Positions 13,616 through 25,552 of a stretch of 64,000 nucleotides of DNA are shown here, one piece after another. This DNA is from Gonatopus flavifemur (lineage: Eukaryota; Arthropoda; Insecta; Hymenoptera; Dryinidae), in NCBI GenBank assembly GCA_018340375.1, contig JAFFJZ010000001.1, forward strand, positions 62,736,001-62,800,000. The letters run 5' to 3'. The notes under the pieces were generated by a model. It searched no databases. It saw only the letters and a list, made by a program, of their open reading frames with translations, and was not told where the DNA came from. A program made the position numbers and the translations under genes. Positions within the stretch are counted from its first letter, which is position 1; each line of letters opens with the position of its first letter.

Positions 13616-14095
13616 CACGGAAAAAAATCCCCAGACAAAAATTACATGAAAAGTCAGGTAACGATTGGAGTGTGGATTTCATGGAAAATTTACTACACAA
13701 TCCTGTTGGATTCACATTGTTATTATAGGTAATTCACAGCAACACTTATTCTCTCATTTACATAAAGCTGAAACTAGCAGGCGTAAAGTTAGCAGCCGAT
13801 TGTTGTAATTTTTGAATCAAGTTTATCGGAGCTTTGTTTATACCAGAAATCGATTGAATAGCATCCTAACAAACGTTCCAGATCCTCAAATCCTTAAACA
13901 AATTGGGTATAAAGAGTTATGAAAAGCGGCTGCTAGCTCTGCAGCTACCAGTTTCAGTTTCATCTAATTCACTTTGGTAACAATGTGAATATAACATTGG
14001 TTCCAAAGTAAATTTTACTCCAATCGCATTCATGTGAGCAGTTATATTAAATTCACAGCAGCCAATGTAAAATTCACATGGGACTTTTTTCCGTG
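13616..14095. mobile_element. TIR element with CACGGAAAAAA ends
   Basis: It starts CACGGAAAAAAATCCC and ends with the complement of CACGGAAAAAAGTCCC (one mismatch in 16). Subterminal AATTCACAGCA occurs near both sides. It is about 480 bp with no transposase. I infer a non-autonomous DNA transposon; no clean target duplication is visible. Confidence 0.45.
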
Positions 14096-14126
14096 TGTAA
14101 TTCTCAAAACGAATATCAAAATGATA

Positions 14127-14646
14127 GAGGAAAGAGTCCGAAAATGGGCAATCGAAATTGTAGGCTTGTATGGCGCTGCCGCTTGGCGGTGACCGAATGT
14201 GTAACTTCCACAAGTGAATTTATATTTTTCGGTGCCTTTCAAAAGTTTTTCAGGTATGCGATATTTTCAATATTATCACTAGTCATCCGTTCCGTTGGAT
14301 CTGACACAATGTGTAGCTCATTAGGGAAGTATAAAAGCGTAAACTAACTGAACGATGAATTGATATCATAACAGTTCCGCCAAAAACACCAAACTGCCAA
14401 CAGTTTCAACAAAATCTTACGGATAGCCCATATTCGGACCCCACTTTCAAAAATCACAGTTTTTACATTTTCCAGGAAAAAAATTTATCACTCCTTCGTT
14501 CATTGAAAAGAAGAGATATTGCTCGAACATAGACCTCTGGTAATAGTTATAGGTCCTTGCTGTGATTTTTATTTGGATGTTTCGCGTAAAGACTGGCCAG
14601 TAAGAGATGAAATCAAAGTGGTAGCCCATTTTCGGACCCTTTCCTC
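14127..14646. mobile_element. TA-flanked TIR element with GAGGAAAG ends
   Basis: The left end is GAGGAAAGAGTCCGAAAATG followed by GGC. The right end is its complement with one mismatch over 23 bases. TA flanks both sides (14125-14126 and 14647-14648). A third, internal copy of GCCCATATTCGGACCCC lies at about 14417-14433. The start resembles that of the 12126-13278 element (GRGGAAA followed by GGGACCC or GTCCG), so the two may be distant relatives. It is 520 bp and carries no gene. Confidence 0.55.
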
Positions 14647-14648
14647 TA

Positions 14649-17600
14649 CAATTTTGCGATTTCGATCAAGTTCAAGAGAAATGAGTAGCCATATTTCTAT
14701 ACTTCAAGACGAGAATTTTGTGATCTCATGCTGATCATTTCCAATTGAGAAACAATGTTTTTTACGGCACATATTTTATGTACGAAGCAAAATGTCTAGA
14801 ATACACAGTGAATCAGAAGATTGTCTTGAAAGATTCAATCGATAAATTCACAACAAATCTCTACCGCGACTCACAACTCAAAGCACAACCAACCGAATCA
14901 AATTCCACTCAAAGATTGTCTCATCGACTTCACGCTAGCGTGAAAAATTCTCACCCAACCTGACTCAATCCAACACAATGCATCAAGCTTGTCTTCAAAT
15001 ATTCCTTGTCAAAGTCAACTTCCCTGATATTATTCCTCATAATCCTAAAGTGCAGCTGAATCGTTCGCATTAAAAATTCACTTTCCACGTTGTAAATTGA
15101 ATTCTCTCCAAATTGCCATATTTCTGCTTGAACTGAATCTCCTCTAACCGAGATTCGCTTCACATAGTTGTGGCGCAACTGAATTTCATTAACGATGTGA
15201 CTGGTTGAAATGAAGTTCTCCGACACTCATTTTGAAAACGTAAAACTGTGAATTGAAGAGCAAAACAAAAGGCACTCCGAATCGATACACATCTCTTTTG
15301 TACTACTGTGTTCTTACAGAGATCATCGTATTATAAAATCAGATAACCGATACTTTTTTTCTGCTGTCAAAGAAGTTGTCAGACGTAATCAAGTACGTAA
15401 CATTTCGTCACGCTATGCGCCAAGATAAGCTGAACGGAGGTGAATAATATTTCCCTTCATTGGGCGTGGCATTCGAAGGAATGAAGAAAGAAATAGAGAG
15501 AGGGGAATGAAGAAATAAAGAAACTTTTGAAATAATTGTAGAAGATATGGAGCGATAATAATATATATATATTCCTTGAAACTTGAAAGTGAAAGACAGA
15601 ATTGGTTATCCGTTCAAAGATGACGAGAAGCGTCAGAACTCTTCTTTATTGCTCAACTTTGTGATGTCGTATTGATTTATGTTGATGAACACACCCATTG
15701 TTTTATACGGTTAAAGGAGAGGGATGATATATTTCAAAGAATTTCTCGAAAAGTCAGCGATTGTCAATCCATGTACTGGAAAATTCACAGAGAAACACAA
15801 GAATCGTGAATTATTTCTGATTGATCGCGGTGAAGAAAAAAGATAACGGGAATCCAGAGACCAACTTTCATTGGGTTCGGAGACACGGACGGAGTATTCC
15901 ATAAACTAGATTGGGAAGTAAGATTTAGGATCTCCGAGAAGATAGGAATAAAGTTTAAAAGGAGGAGGTGTGTACATAAATTCATTCATGAATTATGTTG
16001 AGAACAAGTGACGGGGTTGGAAATACTCGGAAAGAAAGAACGTCGACAATGAGATAGGGAGTGAACAGAAATATTGGATGTCTCTTCTAATTTTGAGTTT
16101 ACACGCTCAAATCGATAAACGAACTCCAACAGCTCGAGCAGATATTAATCTTCGGGAAGACAATTAATTGAGACAGTATAATGATTGTCAGTTCGAAAGG
16201 GGAACACGTGAAAGAAAATGAACAACATTTAGGAAGTTGAGTGATTGAAATAATAAGTGTCTGATAAAGTTTCTCTCTTACTCACTAGAATATATCAAAG
16301 TTATATTCGAATCATGGAATTTTACCGAACACACAACTTTTTATTCACAACTTCTGATCTTGACTTCTTGAATTCACTTCAAAGTGAATTGATACTCCTG
16401 ACTGAACTCTTTGCTCCTTGATTCTGACGCCAATTGAATGAAATTGAAGTATTGTGATACACGTTCCAGACTGAAAAGGGAACTTTTGAAGCCTTGAAAG
16501 GGCTTTACGATATAAAGGACATATGAATGCTATAGGAATATAATGAAGCGTAATGGAATTCCATTGAATGTATCTGAACAAAATGAATCCAAGTGTCCGA
16601 TGGGAACAACATCATGCGAGTGTAGTTGGCTCGAATATTGATCGATACGTACACTCTTGAATATATGTACCTTATAGTCAGTTTAAATGGGATGAGAACC
16701 ATTCTAACTTGATCCATCAAATGCAAATGAATTAAGTTCAATCGATCATCACTGATATGTCAATATATAGTGACGGTAGCACGAAGAACTGAAGAATCTC
16801 GTGTACTGTATTTTTGTAGCAAGAATTTTAATAATATATTCGTCGATAGAGGAAAATTAGGGAGAACTTATCAAAATTATAGAATGGGTGTTTCATTTTA
16901 TTCCATTTTCAACTAAAATAAACCCTCAAAATGAGCACTGGTGCAAGATTGCGACAGCGTTCACTCGTCCTTGGTGGCATATGCTATTACAAGCCTTTTC
17001 CCAATGTTGGGCCTCGATTGTGGAAATTATTGGACCTGGTAACCTGAGCTCGGCTCATCTTGGTGAGCCTTGCGCCAGCCTAACGCCCATGGTAAATTTT
17101 TACTTGGGGAGTTTCGTGATCTGATCAGAATAAATCCTCCTCTGTGTCAAACGAAATACATCGATTTGCAAAAAGATACATTCATTAAAATTCATCTTTC
17201 TCACAATTCTCTCGTGAATTGAATTGCAATGAAAAGTTTTCTTTGGAGCGTTTGGGAAACAATTCATTGATTCCCTCCTCTCTATAGCAATGAGTTGAAT
17301 TTCGAGGAGCGTCGGTACGAGGATAAGAGGTTCTTAAACCCTATCGTCATAAATAGCCTGAAGAGATAGATAGAACTTACAGAGCACGCGAGAGCATTGT
17401 ACAAATATAAATCTCTCATCGCATATATTTCATATCCATATACGCGATGAAGAATGAATTACTTCCAACGTATGAACTTGATTATTCATTCCTTTCCGCT
17501 CAATTACGGTCGATGTACTTGAATTGATTGTTCTCATGTTCATTTTTTCCAGAATCACTTGAAATTGTGAGTGTCCTCTATTCGTATATTCCATATCCTG

Positions 17601-18738
17601 AGAGTGAGAAAGGAAGTTTATCGAATTCATCATCCTTGATAAATCGAAATATATAAAATATGTGTAACGTCGAATCAATCACCGCATGAATAACGGAAAA
17701 AAACCTCTCGACACAATGATTTCACAAACCAAGTTCATCATTCACGCAACGTTCCACGCAACACCTCATTTATATGAACAATATTCTATGGAGACTATTA
17801 TAATATATAAGCACAGTTGACGCTCGTAACGTCCACGATTATAAATGGGGAATGATTTAACGTCATTGATTATTCATTATTTACTCGTAAACATACCTCA
17901 CACATCGATAAAAAGAAAAAAAGTTCATCGCTATACGAACAACGAAAGAAATGATAATAAAAGCATATGTTTACTCGTTGTTTGCTTCTGTTATATATTT
18001 TCTATCTGTTTTGTATTTTTTCGTCCAGATGATATAATGAGTAAATTCGCTGTTCCAGCAGCTAGGTACGCGGGAACGTATCTCTATAGGTCCGGAAATA
18101 ACTACCCGCGCGATACAATGATTATTGTTCCGATATACGTACATGAATACTTCTCTCATATATTTCAATAAAAATGCATGTAGAGTGAATGTTCAATGAG
18201 TTTATCATTGCGAGAGACGATTGCTCTGATATATTAATGGACAATCATGATTATCAATTTCACACGGAGAACAAAAGTTCAGTCGAAATAATTCGGATTC
18301 GAAAAACAAATGTGTCCAGCGTGGAACACGGAAACATCGGTCTCCTGTTCGTTGGAATGAAAAAAAAAAGAACAGAAGGAAATAAATGAAAATAAAACAA
18401 CGTGAAAACGAGGTAATCTGATTCAACGGTAAAGGAATGAGGTCATAATTACACACACGTACGCATGTACATATGTGTATATTTGATTATCCAATTCCAT
18501 ATCTGATAATAGGATGGCACTTCCCAGAATGGATGGTTGCCAACACATTATGTATTGCCGGAAAAATATCTTTCCTGGAATAACAATTCGATAACTGAGG
18601 GTAATTAGAATTCATGAAGGTTATCATGATTCTATGTTTGGACTATTCACAAACCTATGACAAATTAAATGTCATATGGAATTTGCTAATTTTCAAAATA
18701 CCCTGTTCGAGAGATCGTTACACGGAGAGAAATTTTTA
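14649..18738. other. AT-rich region, no gene; repeat fragments
   Basis: No protein family is recognisable. Two embedded items stand out: a ~330-bp segment at about 15800-16130 that recurs inverted at 23140-23450, and a GC-richer fragment at about 16985-17108 (CCAATGTTGGGCC, ending AAATTTTTACTTGGGG) that resembles the ends of the family A repeats. The remainder shows nothing I can name. Confidence 0.45.
15800..16130 (-). repeat. Dispersed repeat, family C copy 1
   Basis: Read on the minus strand it aligns with 23140-23450 on the plus strand. Shared blocks in order include TTTATCGATTT, GACATCCAATA, CTCATTGT, CCGAGTATTTCC, CTTGTT(C/T)TCAACATAAT, CTTTATTCCTATCTT and GATCCTAAATCTTACTTCCC, then CCAATGAAA and TTGGTCTC. 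No domain is evident in either copy, and the open frames across both repeats read as similar peptides only because the DNA is repeated. Confidence 0.55.
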
Positions 18739-19356
18739 TTGGGAGTACAAATTTATTCAGTCCGTCGTTCTACAGTTAAAACGTCTCGTCTTTCGAGGCG
18801 ATTCAAGTTAGAAGCCAATTTTCGATTCCCAATTGCCTTGCTTTTGAATCATGCTCATGGATCGTAATCGTACGGAAACTGCTTGTCGCGTAACTCCTAA
18901 TGATTCCGCAAGCTCCTGTTGCGTTTGACTGGGATCTTCGTCGAGTAAAGCCTCCAATCCCTCGTTTTCGTATTTTTGTGGTTGTCTTGAGCGAGGCTTG
19001 TCTTCGACACTGAAATCGCCTTTCTTCAAACGTCAAAACCATTCCCTACATGATTTATCAGTTGGAGCATTGTCACCATAAACTTCCACAAGCATTCGAT
19101 GGGCTTCAGCTGCACTTTTTTCCAATTAAAACAGAAAACTAGCACCTCTTGCAAATGCTGCTCAGTTGAAACGAAATTTCACATACTCCACTGAGTAAAA
19201 ATCGGGATTCTAGAAGGAACTCGGAGTGATATCAACTGAATATTATTCACAGGTGTCTAACCTCTCTGAAACAATTGAAATCGGTTGTGACTATGAAACA
19301 TTCATGAGAGCGAGAGTCATCTTTTCAAACCGGACCGAACTAATTTGTACTCCCAA
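18739..19356 (-). mobile_element. Internally deleted Mos1-like mariner
   Basis: The ends TTGGGAGTACAAATT are perfect inverted repeats, and the similarity extends to about 27 bp (TTCAGTCCG against TTCGGTCCG). TA flanks both ends. The element is only 618 bp, against about 1.3 kb for full mariners. It keeps the 5' half of the transposase gene on the minus strand and has lost the catalytic half, so it can move only if another source supplies transposase. Confidence 0.88.
18808..19184 (-). pseudogene. Mariner transposase, N-terminal DNA-binding part only
   Basis: The minus-strand reading starts at an ATG at 19184-19182 that is followed at once by a TGA. It then reads through a Mos1-type N-terminus: EVLVFCFNWKK, SAAEAHRMLVEVYGDNAP, then GDFSVEDKPRS and LLDEDPSQTQQELAESLGV, ending in MIQKQGNW. 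These are the paired helix-turn-helix motifs that bind the inverted repeats in this family. Damage includes the early TGA, a one-base loss in a run of A (six where seven are needed, near 19120), a stop at the conserved REWF-RLKKGDF junction near 19034, and deletion of everything after about residue 125, including all three catalytic aspartates. The wording is closest to the mauritiana (Mos1) group; that assignment is from memory of family motifs, not a search. Confidence 0.85.
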
Positions 19357-19489
19357 TAGTTGAATTCACTATGGGATTATTGGGGCCGAGGAACAGACTG
19401 AATGGAATTCTAATCGAATTTACATTGTTATACATTGTAAACTTGATCAGACTTTTATTGTCTCGCCATCGTAAATTCCATTGTAAGTT

Positions 19490-19785
19490 CCCACACAGCA
19501 CTCGTTGTCTAAAAGATATATTCAGAAATAATCAAGAGCAATGCAAGAAGTCTTAAACTGTTCTTATTTCTAAAAGATATCTTCAAGAACGTTTTCAGGA
19601 ACCTTTTAGAAATTTCTGAAAGATGTTTTTTAGAAAATGCTATTCAAAAGGATTCTGAAAACGTTCTTGAAGATATCTTTCAGAAGTAAGAACAGTAAAA
19701 GATGTCTATTCATGTTGCATTAGATTTCTTGCATTGTTCTCAATTATTTCTGAAGATATCTTTTAGACAACGAGTGCTGTGTGGG
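19490..19785. mobile_element. 296-bp foldback element
   Basis: The whole segment is a long imperfect palindrome. The outer arms CCCACACAGCACTCGTTGTC and the following TAAAAGATAT(A/C)TTCAGAAATAAT match over more than 40 bases. Further in, CTTCAAGAACGTTTTCAG is found in both arms. The terminal CCCACACAGCAC is shared with the unit at 46314-47451. A possible GTTC target duplication flanks it. No coding capacity. Confidence 0.75.
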
Positions 19786-21394
19786 TTCCTCTCTATTCCT
19801 CGGTTACAAAATACCATGGTGAATTTAATTCTAAATTTCTCGTAGGAGAACTTTCCATTAGAATTTTCATATTTCTCATATTTGAAATATTAAACACTGT
19901 TCCTCCAGATCTGTAACTTTCAAACTTTGAACAGTGAATTTTCCATTACAAAATCTCCTCTGAAGCTCACAAGTTAATAGCTTGTAGAAAAATTGAGGAA
20001 GCATGACAATTCTATTAGCGCACGTGGAACTAATTTCCACCCTTTGAAATTTCATATTAAAATACCAGCATCGAAATCGACCTCCTCATACAGAATAAAT
20101 TACGCTATAACTGGAACGTAATCTACGAACAGGGAAATCAAGGGGAATGTGATTTTGACTATTTCATTCGAATACTTTCCCCGTGAATAAACTTTTGTTT
20201 TGTCCAAGAAGCGCATGGAATGTTAGGATTAGATTAGCGGCAAACACATTCGATTTAACTGATCAATTTCATTTATACTGTAATAAAAGTTGGCTCATAT
20301 GAACAAATGATGATTCCTAATGTGAGGTGATTTGAATTCTCAATGCAGAGTTCTTCCAACCCAAATGGCTCACTTGGTTCAAGCGCCGTGAGGATTCTCT
20401 AATCTTCTCATATCAATGAACATTTTTCCTGCCTTCTATCCAACAGTTACGAGCACTTTTAAACTCGAGTATAGTCGTGAATGCCTCCTGAGTGTAAACT
20501 GAGATTATGAACACGGAATATGTTGGGAAATTTATGTTTATTGTGGTAGAATGATGTGAAGTTACCGGAACGAAATTTGTTTGGTGTCACCTTGGTTGAT
20601 GGATATGAAACATTAATTTTTCGCGGGTTGATTAATCAACGCATACTCCCTTTTCCGTGCCTACGGAGATATTCATTTTTTGATGGAAGGGATGGTGCAT
20701 CTTACAAAAATGATTCAATGCTAAACTATCACACTACCTTTTCGAGTGTTCGAATCTTCTTTTCTACTATCTTGCACAATTAAGAAGAAAAATCGGGGAT
20801 AAATACTTTACAATTGTAGTAGTCTTCAATCTAGCGTCCAGGCGATACATGGATAACCATTTTTGGAGTAAAAGATACTACATTGGAATATATTGTAATG
20901 ATATTCGGCAAAAATCGACTCCGTAAAGAGTGAACCATACCGAAAATGGCGTGGCAGCTATACTAAAAAATGTTGACTAATGAAATAAAGCAAGATGCGC
21001 TTCTTTATTTTGATTCGTTGCACCCATCAGATTTTAGGAATCACTTTGAAAATTCAGCAAATGCATGGTTCAAAAAGACGAAGAATATTTCGGACATGAT
21101 GTTTACCCTTTTTGTGAAGTTCGAAAATTCATCCAATTCTGTAGATTTAGATTTAGATAAACTTGGACTACTCGAAAATTCTGCGTTTTCTTAGCCATCA
21201 CAGGAAGTTCTCGTAAGCTTATGAGGAATCTAGTCACTTTTATGAAGATAAATACCTTTTTTAATTTTTTTAACTGCTAAATCCGAATACCTTGTTAAGA
21301 TGAAAAGATTATAATTGTGACCCTACTATGACCGACGACGAACTTTTTTATGTGTCCAGGAATGCAGAGTGAAACGACTCAAATGAGCCATATT
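19786..21394. other. No gene seen
   Basis: AT-rich with no repeat termini recognised. A 74-residue open frame at 20970-21194 has fairly even composition but no motif or support, and I do not call it. Confidence 0.45.
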
Positions 21395-22009
21395 CACTGA
21401 GAAGAGGAAATATTACTGTGCAGCGTCGAGACAGCGATGTTTCATGTTCAAGAGAAATTTCAAATTAGTCATCACTGAGTGCTCGCCAGAGATCAACTAT
21501 TTCCATCCAGAATGTACTCAGTAATCCCTTACACGCGAATAGTTGATGTCTGGTGAGCACCTAGTGATGCCCTGGTCAAACAAACCCATTGATTCCTACC
21601 AAATCTCATTGAATCTTGCACAATGTTCTGACCAAATCCCATCAAATTTAATTTCGTCAGATTCTATGGATTTTTATAACCACACTGTGAAAAATAATCA
21701 GATTTTTCCTACACGCATCTAAGGGAAAATTCCGGTCATGGGATAGGAAATCAATTTCCGATACATGTTTTTGAAATTTCCTATAAATTTAACTGAAAAT
21801 TCCGAACTGATTTTTACTATCATTTTGCAGTAAATTTCCAATAAAATACGGAAAATTCCTGACGCATGTATGTGTTGATTACTCCCGAACATTTATGTGA
21901 AGTTTCCCATAGAAATTTTTTACAGTGTCGAGTATCTGGTCTGCAATTCTTTTTGGACATGAATGATCGCTGTCCAGACGCTGTACAGGAATGTTCCTTT
22001 TCCTCGGTA
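21395..22009. mobile_element. Palindromic MITE, family F copy 1, interrupted
   Basis: The left part (about 21395-21574) and right part (about 21949-22009) correspond to the continuous copy at 50143-50392. Landmarks are CACTGAGA at the end, ACAGCGTC then AGACAG, TCATGT(T/C)CAA(G/A)AGAAATTTC, and on the right TTTTTGGACATGAATGATCG followed by CTGTCCAGACGCTGTACAG. The gap of about 370 bp between them contains a family E MITE plus about 100 bp of other sequence. Confidence 0.6.
21683..21927 (-). mobile_element. MITE, family E copy 2
   Basis: Read on the minus strand it starts CACTGTAAAAAATTTCTATG and ends TTATTTTTCACAGTG, and it aligns throughout with 41917-42170 and the split copy at 11985-13363. 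About 245 bp, non-coding. Confidence 0.7.
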
Positions 22010-24049
22010 GTTGGATTGCTATTTTCAATCTTAATGATAGATTTAAATTCAGTAGCTCCAGAAGCCCCAACGGAACTGTCGTAGATACATAAAAATATAT
22101 TTCGAGGGTTCCTTTTTGCGGAAAATATTCCATGAAATGGAAAGAGTGATTTTTCCACTCGGGCGGAAGGACAAGCTCCCTTCTGGTAGCACGAAGAGTG
22201 CATTCTCGCCCCACTTGTCAACAAAAAAAAAATATAAACTGAATCCGAAAGCAACGCCCAAAGTCAACCAACGATTCAAAACGAGACAATTCAAAAAATC
22301 AAAATGTTTGAAAATATTCAGCAAAGCAAAACGTGACATCAACTTGATTTGTTAGAGACAAAAAAAGAATGTTATTCGATCAATCGAGTTTCCCAAACCC
22401 AGCAACTGTATAATCGTTACGGAGATGTAGAAAGTTTGGAATGAGTAAGTACCACAGATAAAAGGGAATAAATGCGTGGTAACTTTTTAAATCCCATTCG
22501 TCTTGCTCCCAAGTAAGTCTGGTCGTTTGCTGCATGAACTAGTCTCTTCTCCTGACAAGTTTTATCAGTGCTTTGTATTCTTGAATGATACCAAACCACC
22601 TCTAATGAAAATGAAAATTCCATATTTTCGAAACATCGAATTGATTCCGTATCCTGAAAATGTAAAGCAAATTAAATTGAAGAATGATTGGAATAAGAAC
22701 ATTCTGATACTCAATACAATTCATTTTTTGTTGGCCGGTTTCCTATTGAAGATTTTCAAGTCTTTTGTAAAAAGTTTTCAAACATCTCGAGTGACTTCAA
22801 AGGATAACAACGTGGTATTTAGTCCTTGAACTGGTCTGACGTAATTCTACATTTCGTATACAACTACATTGGACCTGTACCTTTCTAGTACAATCCTTCA
22901 GATCGACGCATTCTTCTTCATGCGGTTCCGTTGTACCTCGGTATCGCAATATACATTTCATCAATTTATTCCTCTCGGATAATCAATACTCTTTCCCCAC
23001 GATTTTCCTAATGATTTTTCGATGCTCGATTCTTGTCTCTTTCTTTGTGTAAATTGATCTTGATCGTGATCATCGTCATGTTTATTGTCTCTTCCAGAAG
23101 AATAATCTTGACTCTTTGCCCGTCTCGACTCTCTTCCTCTCTCGGTTCATTTATCGATTTCCTGACGTGTGAGTTAGGAATCAGAGGTGACATCCAATAC
23201 TGCTGTTCGCTCCCTTTCTCATTGTTGGTTTTCTTTTCCTCCGAGTATTTCCTCCGACGTCGCTTGTTTTCAACATAATTTATGTATAACTCTTCTCTCC
23301 TTATGCTTTATTCCTATCTTTTTCAGGATCCTAAATCTTACTTCCCAATTTACTTTATGGAATGCTTTTCTCGCTTTGTGTTCGGGAATCCAATGAAACT
23401 TGGTCTCCGTGTTCGCGTAGGTACCTTTTTTTCTCACGATCAATCTTAAATAAAATATGATTTTTCGTGTTCCCCTCAGTTTTTCGAATCCACAAGTATT
23501 ATCCGAGAAGGTTCTCTCTTCTCTCGTCTCCCATGTGATTCTACGGAATCTGTAGTGCCTGGATCTGTTTGTTCTTGCATCTACATCGAAATAAGAGTAT
23601 CATTTTTATTGTCTTTAGGTATGATTTTGTTGTAGAGTTTTGTACTGTACTTTGAATATCCCAATGTAGAGGTATTTTTTGATTATAGACGGAAAATCAT
23701 GGACGATGTGGTAGAGCTGCGATACATAAAAAACTAGTTTTACGATTCATGAATACAATATTTGAATGTACCCTAGCATGTATGTATCATGGGGCCCGTC
23801 CCGGCCTAGCACGGGCCCCATTCTGTCAATATGGACCCAAGACTGGACCAGAGTAGGGCCAGAGTGGGCTGGAGTTCATACACACTTGGGTATATAAAAA
23901 CAAGAGGTTGAATGAATGGTATTCTCATTGAATGAATATTGTATCGTGTTAAAAGGATCTTTCATATCATCTTGTTATTATAATTCATTGGGTTCAGTTG
24001 AGGGATTATACTGATTTACGAGCCAAGATAATGCATGTGCATCTCTGAA
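22010..24049. other. No gene; contains a family C repeat and a GC hairpin
   Basis: No protein domain is recognisable; the longest open frames here are 68-108 residues without motifs. A family C copy lies at 23140-23450. At 23790-23820 TGGGGCCCGT and ACGGGCCCCA form a perfect 10-bp stem with an 11-base loop, in a GC-richer patch that ends ACACACTTGGG and resembles the repeat ends near 45346 and 60646. Confidence 0.45.
23140..23450 (+). repeat. Dispersed repeat, family C copy 2
   Basis: It is the inverted counterpart of about 15800-16130 (matching blocks are listed there). The two copies lie about 7 kb apart in opposite orientation and are visibly diverged, so the duplication is old. Confidence 0.55.
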
Positions 24050-24258
24050 TACCCTGGGGGAAAAATTTCGCCGAATTTTGTTGAATTTCATTCACTTTTG
24101 GCACATTTGGTTTCCAAAGAGAATTAGGAAAATTCAATTGGATTCAAAGAAATTTCGGTGAAATTCAACAACAGTCCACAAAATTCAACAATGTTCAGTG
24201 AGATTTGTTGATTTCCATTGAAGTTTATTGAAGTTCGAAGATTTTTATTGCACTTTTA

Positions 24259-25552
24259 ACACATGAGCTGTAAAGTCCCGGGCCTAACACATAGATGGCG
24301 CAAATTTTACTGCATTCACCTGTTTTTCAGTTACCACTAACCTTCAAAAGACAGCTGTCAAAATTCCATGATATTCTATTCATTGGTTTGTGCATTATCG
24401 TACCAAGAGTGACGCTACTTTTGTTATTTTTAAAACAGTGAATCAAAAACAATTTCGTGTTTTAATTTTATACTGTTTCTTGATGGGAAAAAATACCGTT
24501 CAAGCGAAGCAATGGCTTGAAAAGTGTTATGGGGACTCCGCTCTATCAGAAACCACGATAAAACGTTGATTTGCTGATCTCAAACGTAGTCGTACAAACA
24601 CTGATGATGCAGAACGCAGTGGACGTCCAAATGAGGCGCTAACACCAGAAAACCTCAAAACAATCCACAAAATTGTTTTGAATGATCGAAAAGCGAAGTT
24701 GCGTGAGTTAGCTGACATCGTAAGAATATCAAAAGAACGTGTTGGCTTTATATTGCATGAGCATTGAACTATGAGAAGGCTGTGTTCAAAGTGGGTGCTG
24801 CGTTCGCTCTTGGTTGACCACAAACAAGAACGCGTTGATGCTTCTGAGCAGGGCTCGGCCATGTTTAAACGTAACAAGCCGGAATTTTTGTGTCGATATG
24901 TTACAATGAATGAAACATGGATCCATCGCTCCACTCCGGAATCAAAACGATCTCTATCTGAGTGGACAGCCCCTGGTGAACCTCGTCCGAAGCGCCCGAA
25001 AGCACAACAATCGACTGGGAAGGTTATGGCCTCGGTATTTTGGGATGTGCATGGTGTAATATTCATCGACTATCTTGAGAAGGGATATACCAGCATTAGT
25101 TAATATTATACCGCATTATTGGAGCGTTTGGGTGCCGAAATTGCAAAGAAACGACCGCATATGGCAAAGAAAAAAAATTGCATTTCATCAAGACAACGCA
25201 CCATGTCACAAGTCAATCAAAACAATGGCAAAACTACGTGAATTGAACTTCGAATTGCTTCCACATCCACCGTATTCGCCAGATTTGGCTCCCAGCGACT
25301 ACTGGCTGTTCGTAGACCTAAAAAAAATGCTCGCCGGTAAGAAATTTCGCTCGAATGAAGAGGTTATCGTTGAAACTGAGGCCTATTTTGAGGCAAAAAA
25401 TAAATCGTTCTACAAGAATGGTATTGAAATGTTAGAGCGGCGCTGGAATGATTGCGTTGTTCTTGATGGAGATTACGTTGATGAATAAAGCTAATTTTGA
25501 CCAAAAACAACGTGTTTTCTTTGTTAGGCCCGGGACTTTTCAGCCCATGTGT
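24259..25552 (+). mobile_element. Near-full-length mariner, copy 1 (decayed)
   Basis: A 1294-bp element with inverted ends ACACATGAGCTGTAAAGTCC and the complement of ACACATGGGCTGAAAAGTCC, continuing into CGGGCCTAACA. TA is duplicated at 24257-24258 and 25553-25554. Length, TA target and a single transposase gene are all standard for Tc1/mariner. It sits within a MITE and lies about 0.7 kb from a second mariner in the opposite orientation. Confidence 0.93.
24438..25488 (+). pseudogene. Mariner transposase (DD34D), inactive
   Basis: The frame starts at 24438, where the expected ATG reads GTG, and follows the family pattern: KQFRVLILYCFLMGKNTVQA, the helix-turn-helix region with DDAERSGRPNEALTPENLK and RELADIVRISKERVGFILHEH, a WVLRSL-type linker, then the RNase H-like catalytic domain with TWIHR, GKVMASVFWDVHG, IDYLEKG, FHQDNAPCHKS and PYSPDLAPSDYW, ending GDYVDE. 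The second and third catalytic aspartates are present and 34 residues apart; the first reads asparagine (MNETW instead of the usual DETW). Other damage: TGA at about 24573, TGA at about 24765, TAA at about 25101, and one extra A in a run of eight at 25170-25177 that shifts the frame. At about 350 codons it is otherwise full length. It cannot encode active transposase as it stands. Confidence 0.93.

Noticed and set aside
20970..21194. 74-residue plus-strand open frame
   Set aside because: Too short, no motif, no supporting context.
21820..22254. 144-residue minus-strand open frame
   Set aside because: It begins inside a MITE and spans the MITE boundary; cysteine/serine-rich reading without domain, with overlapping frames equally open.
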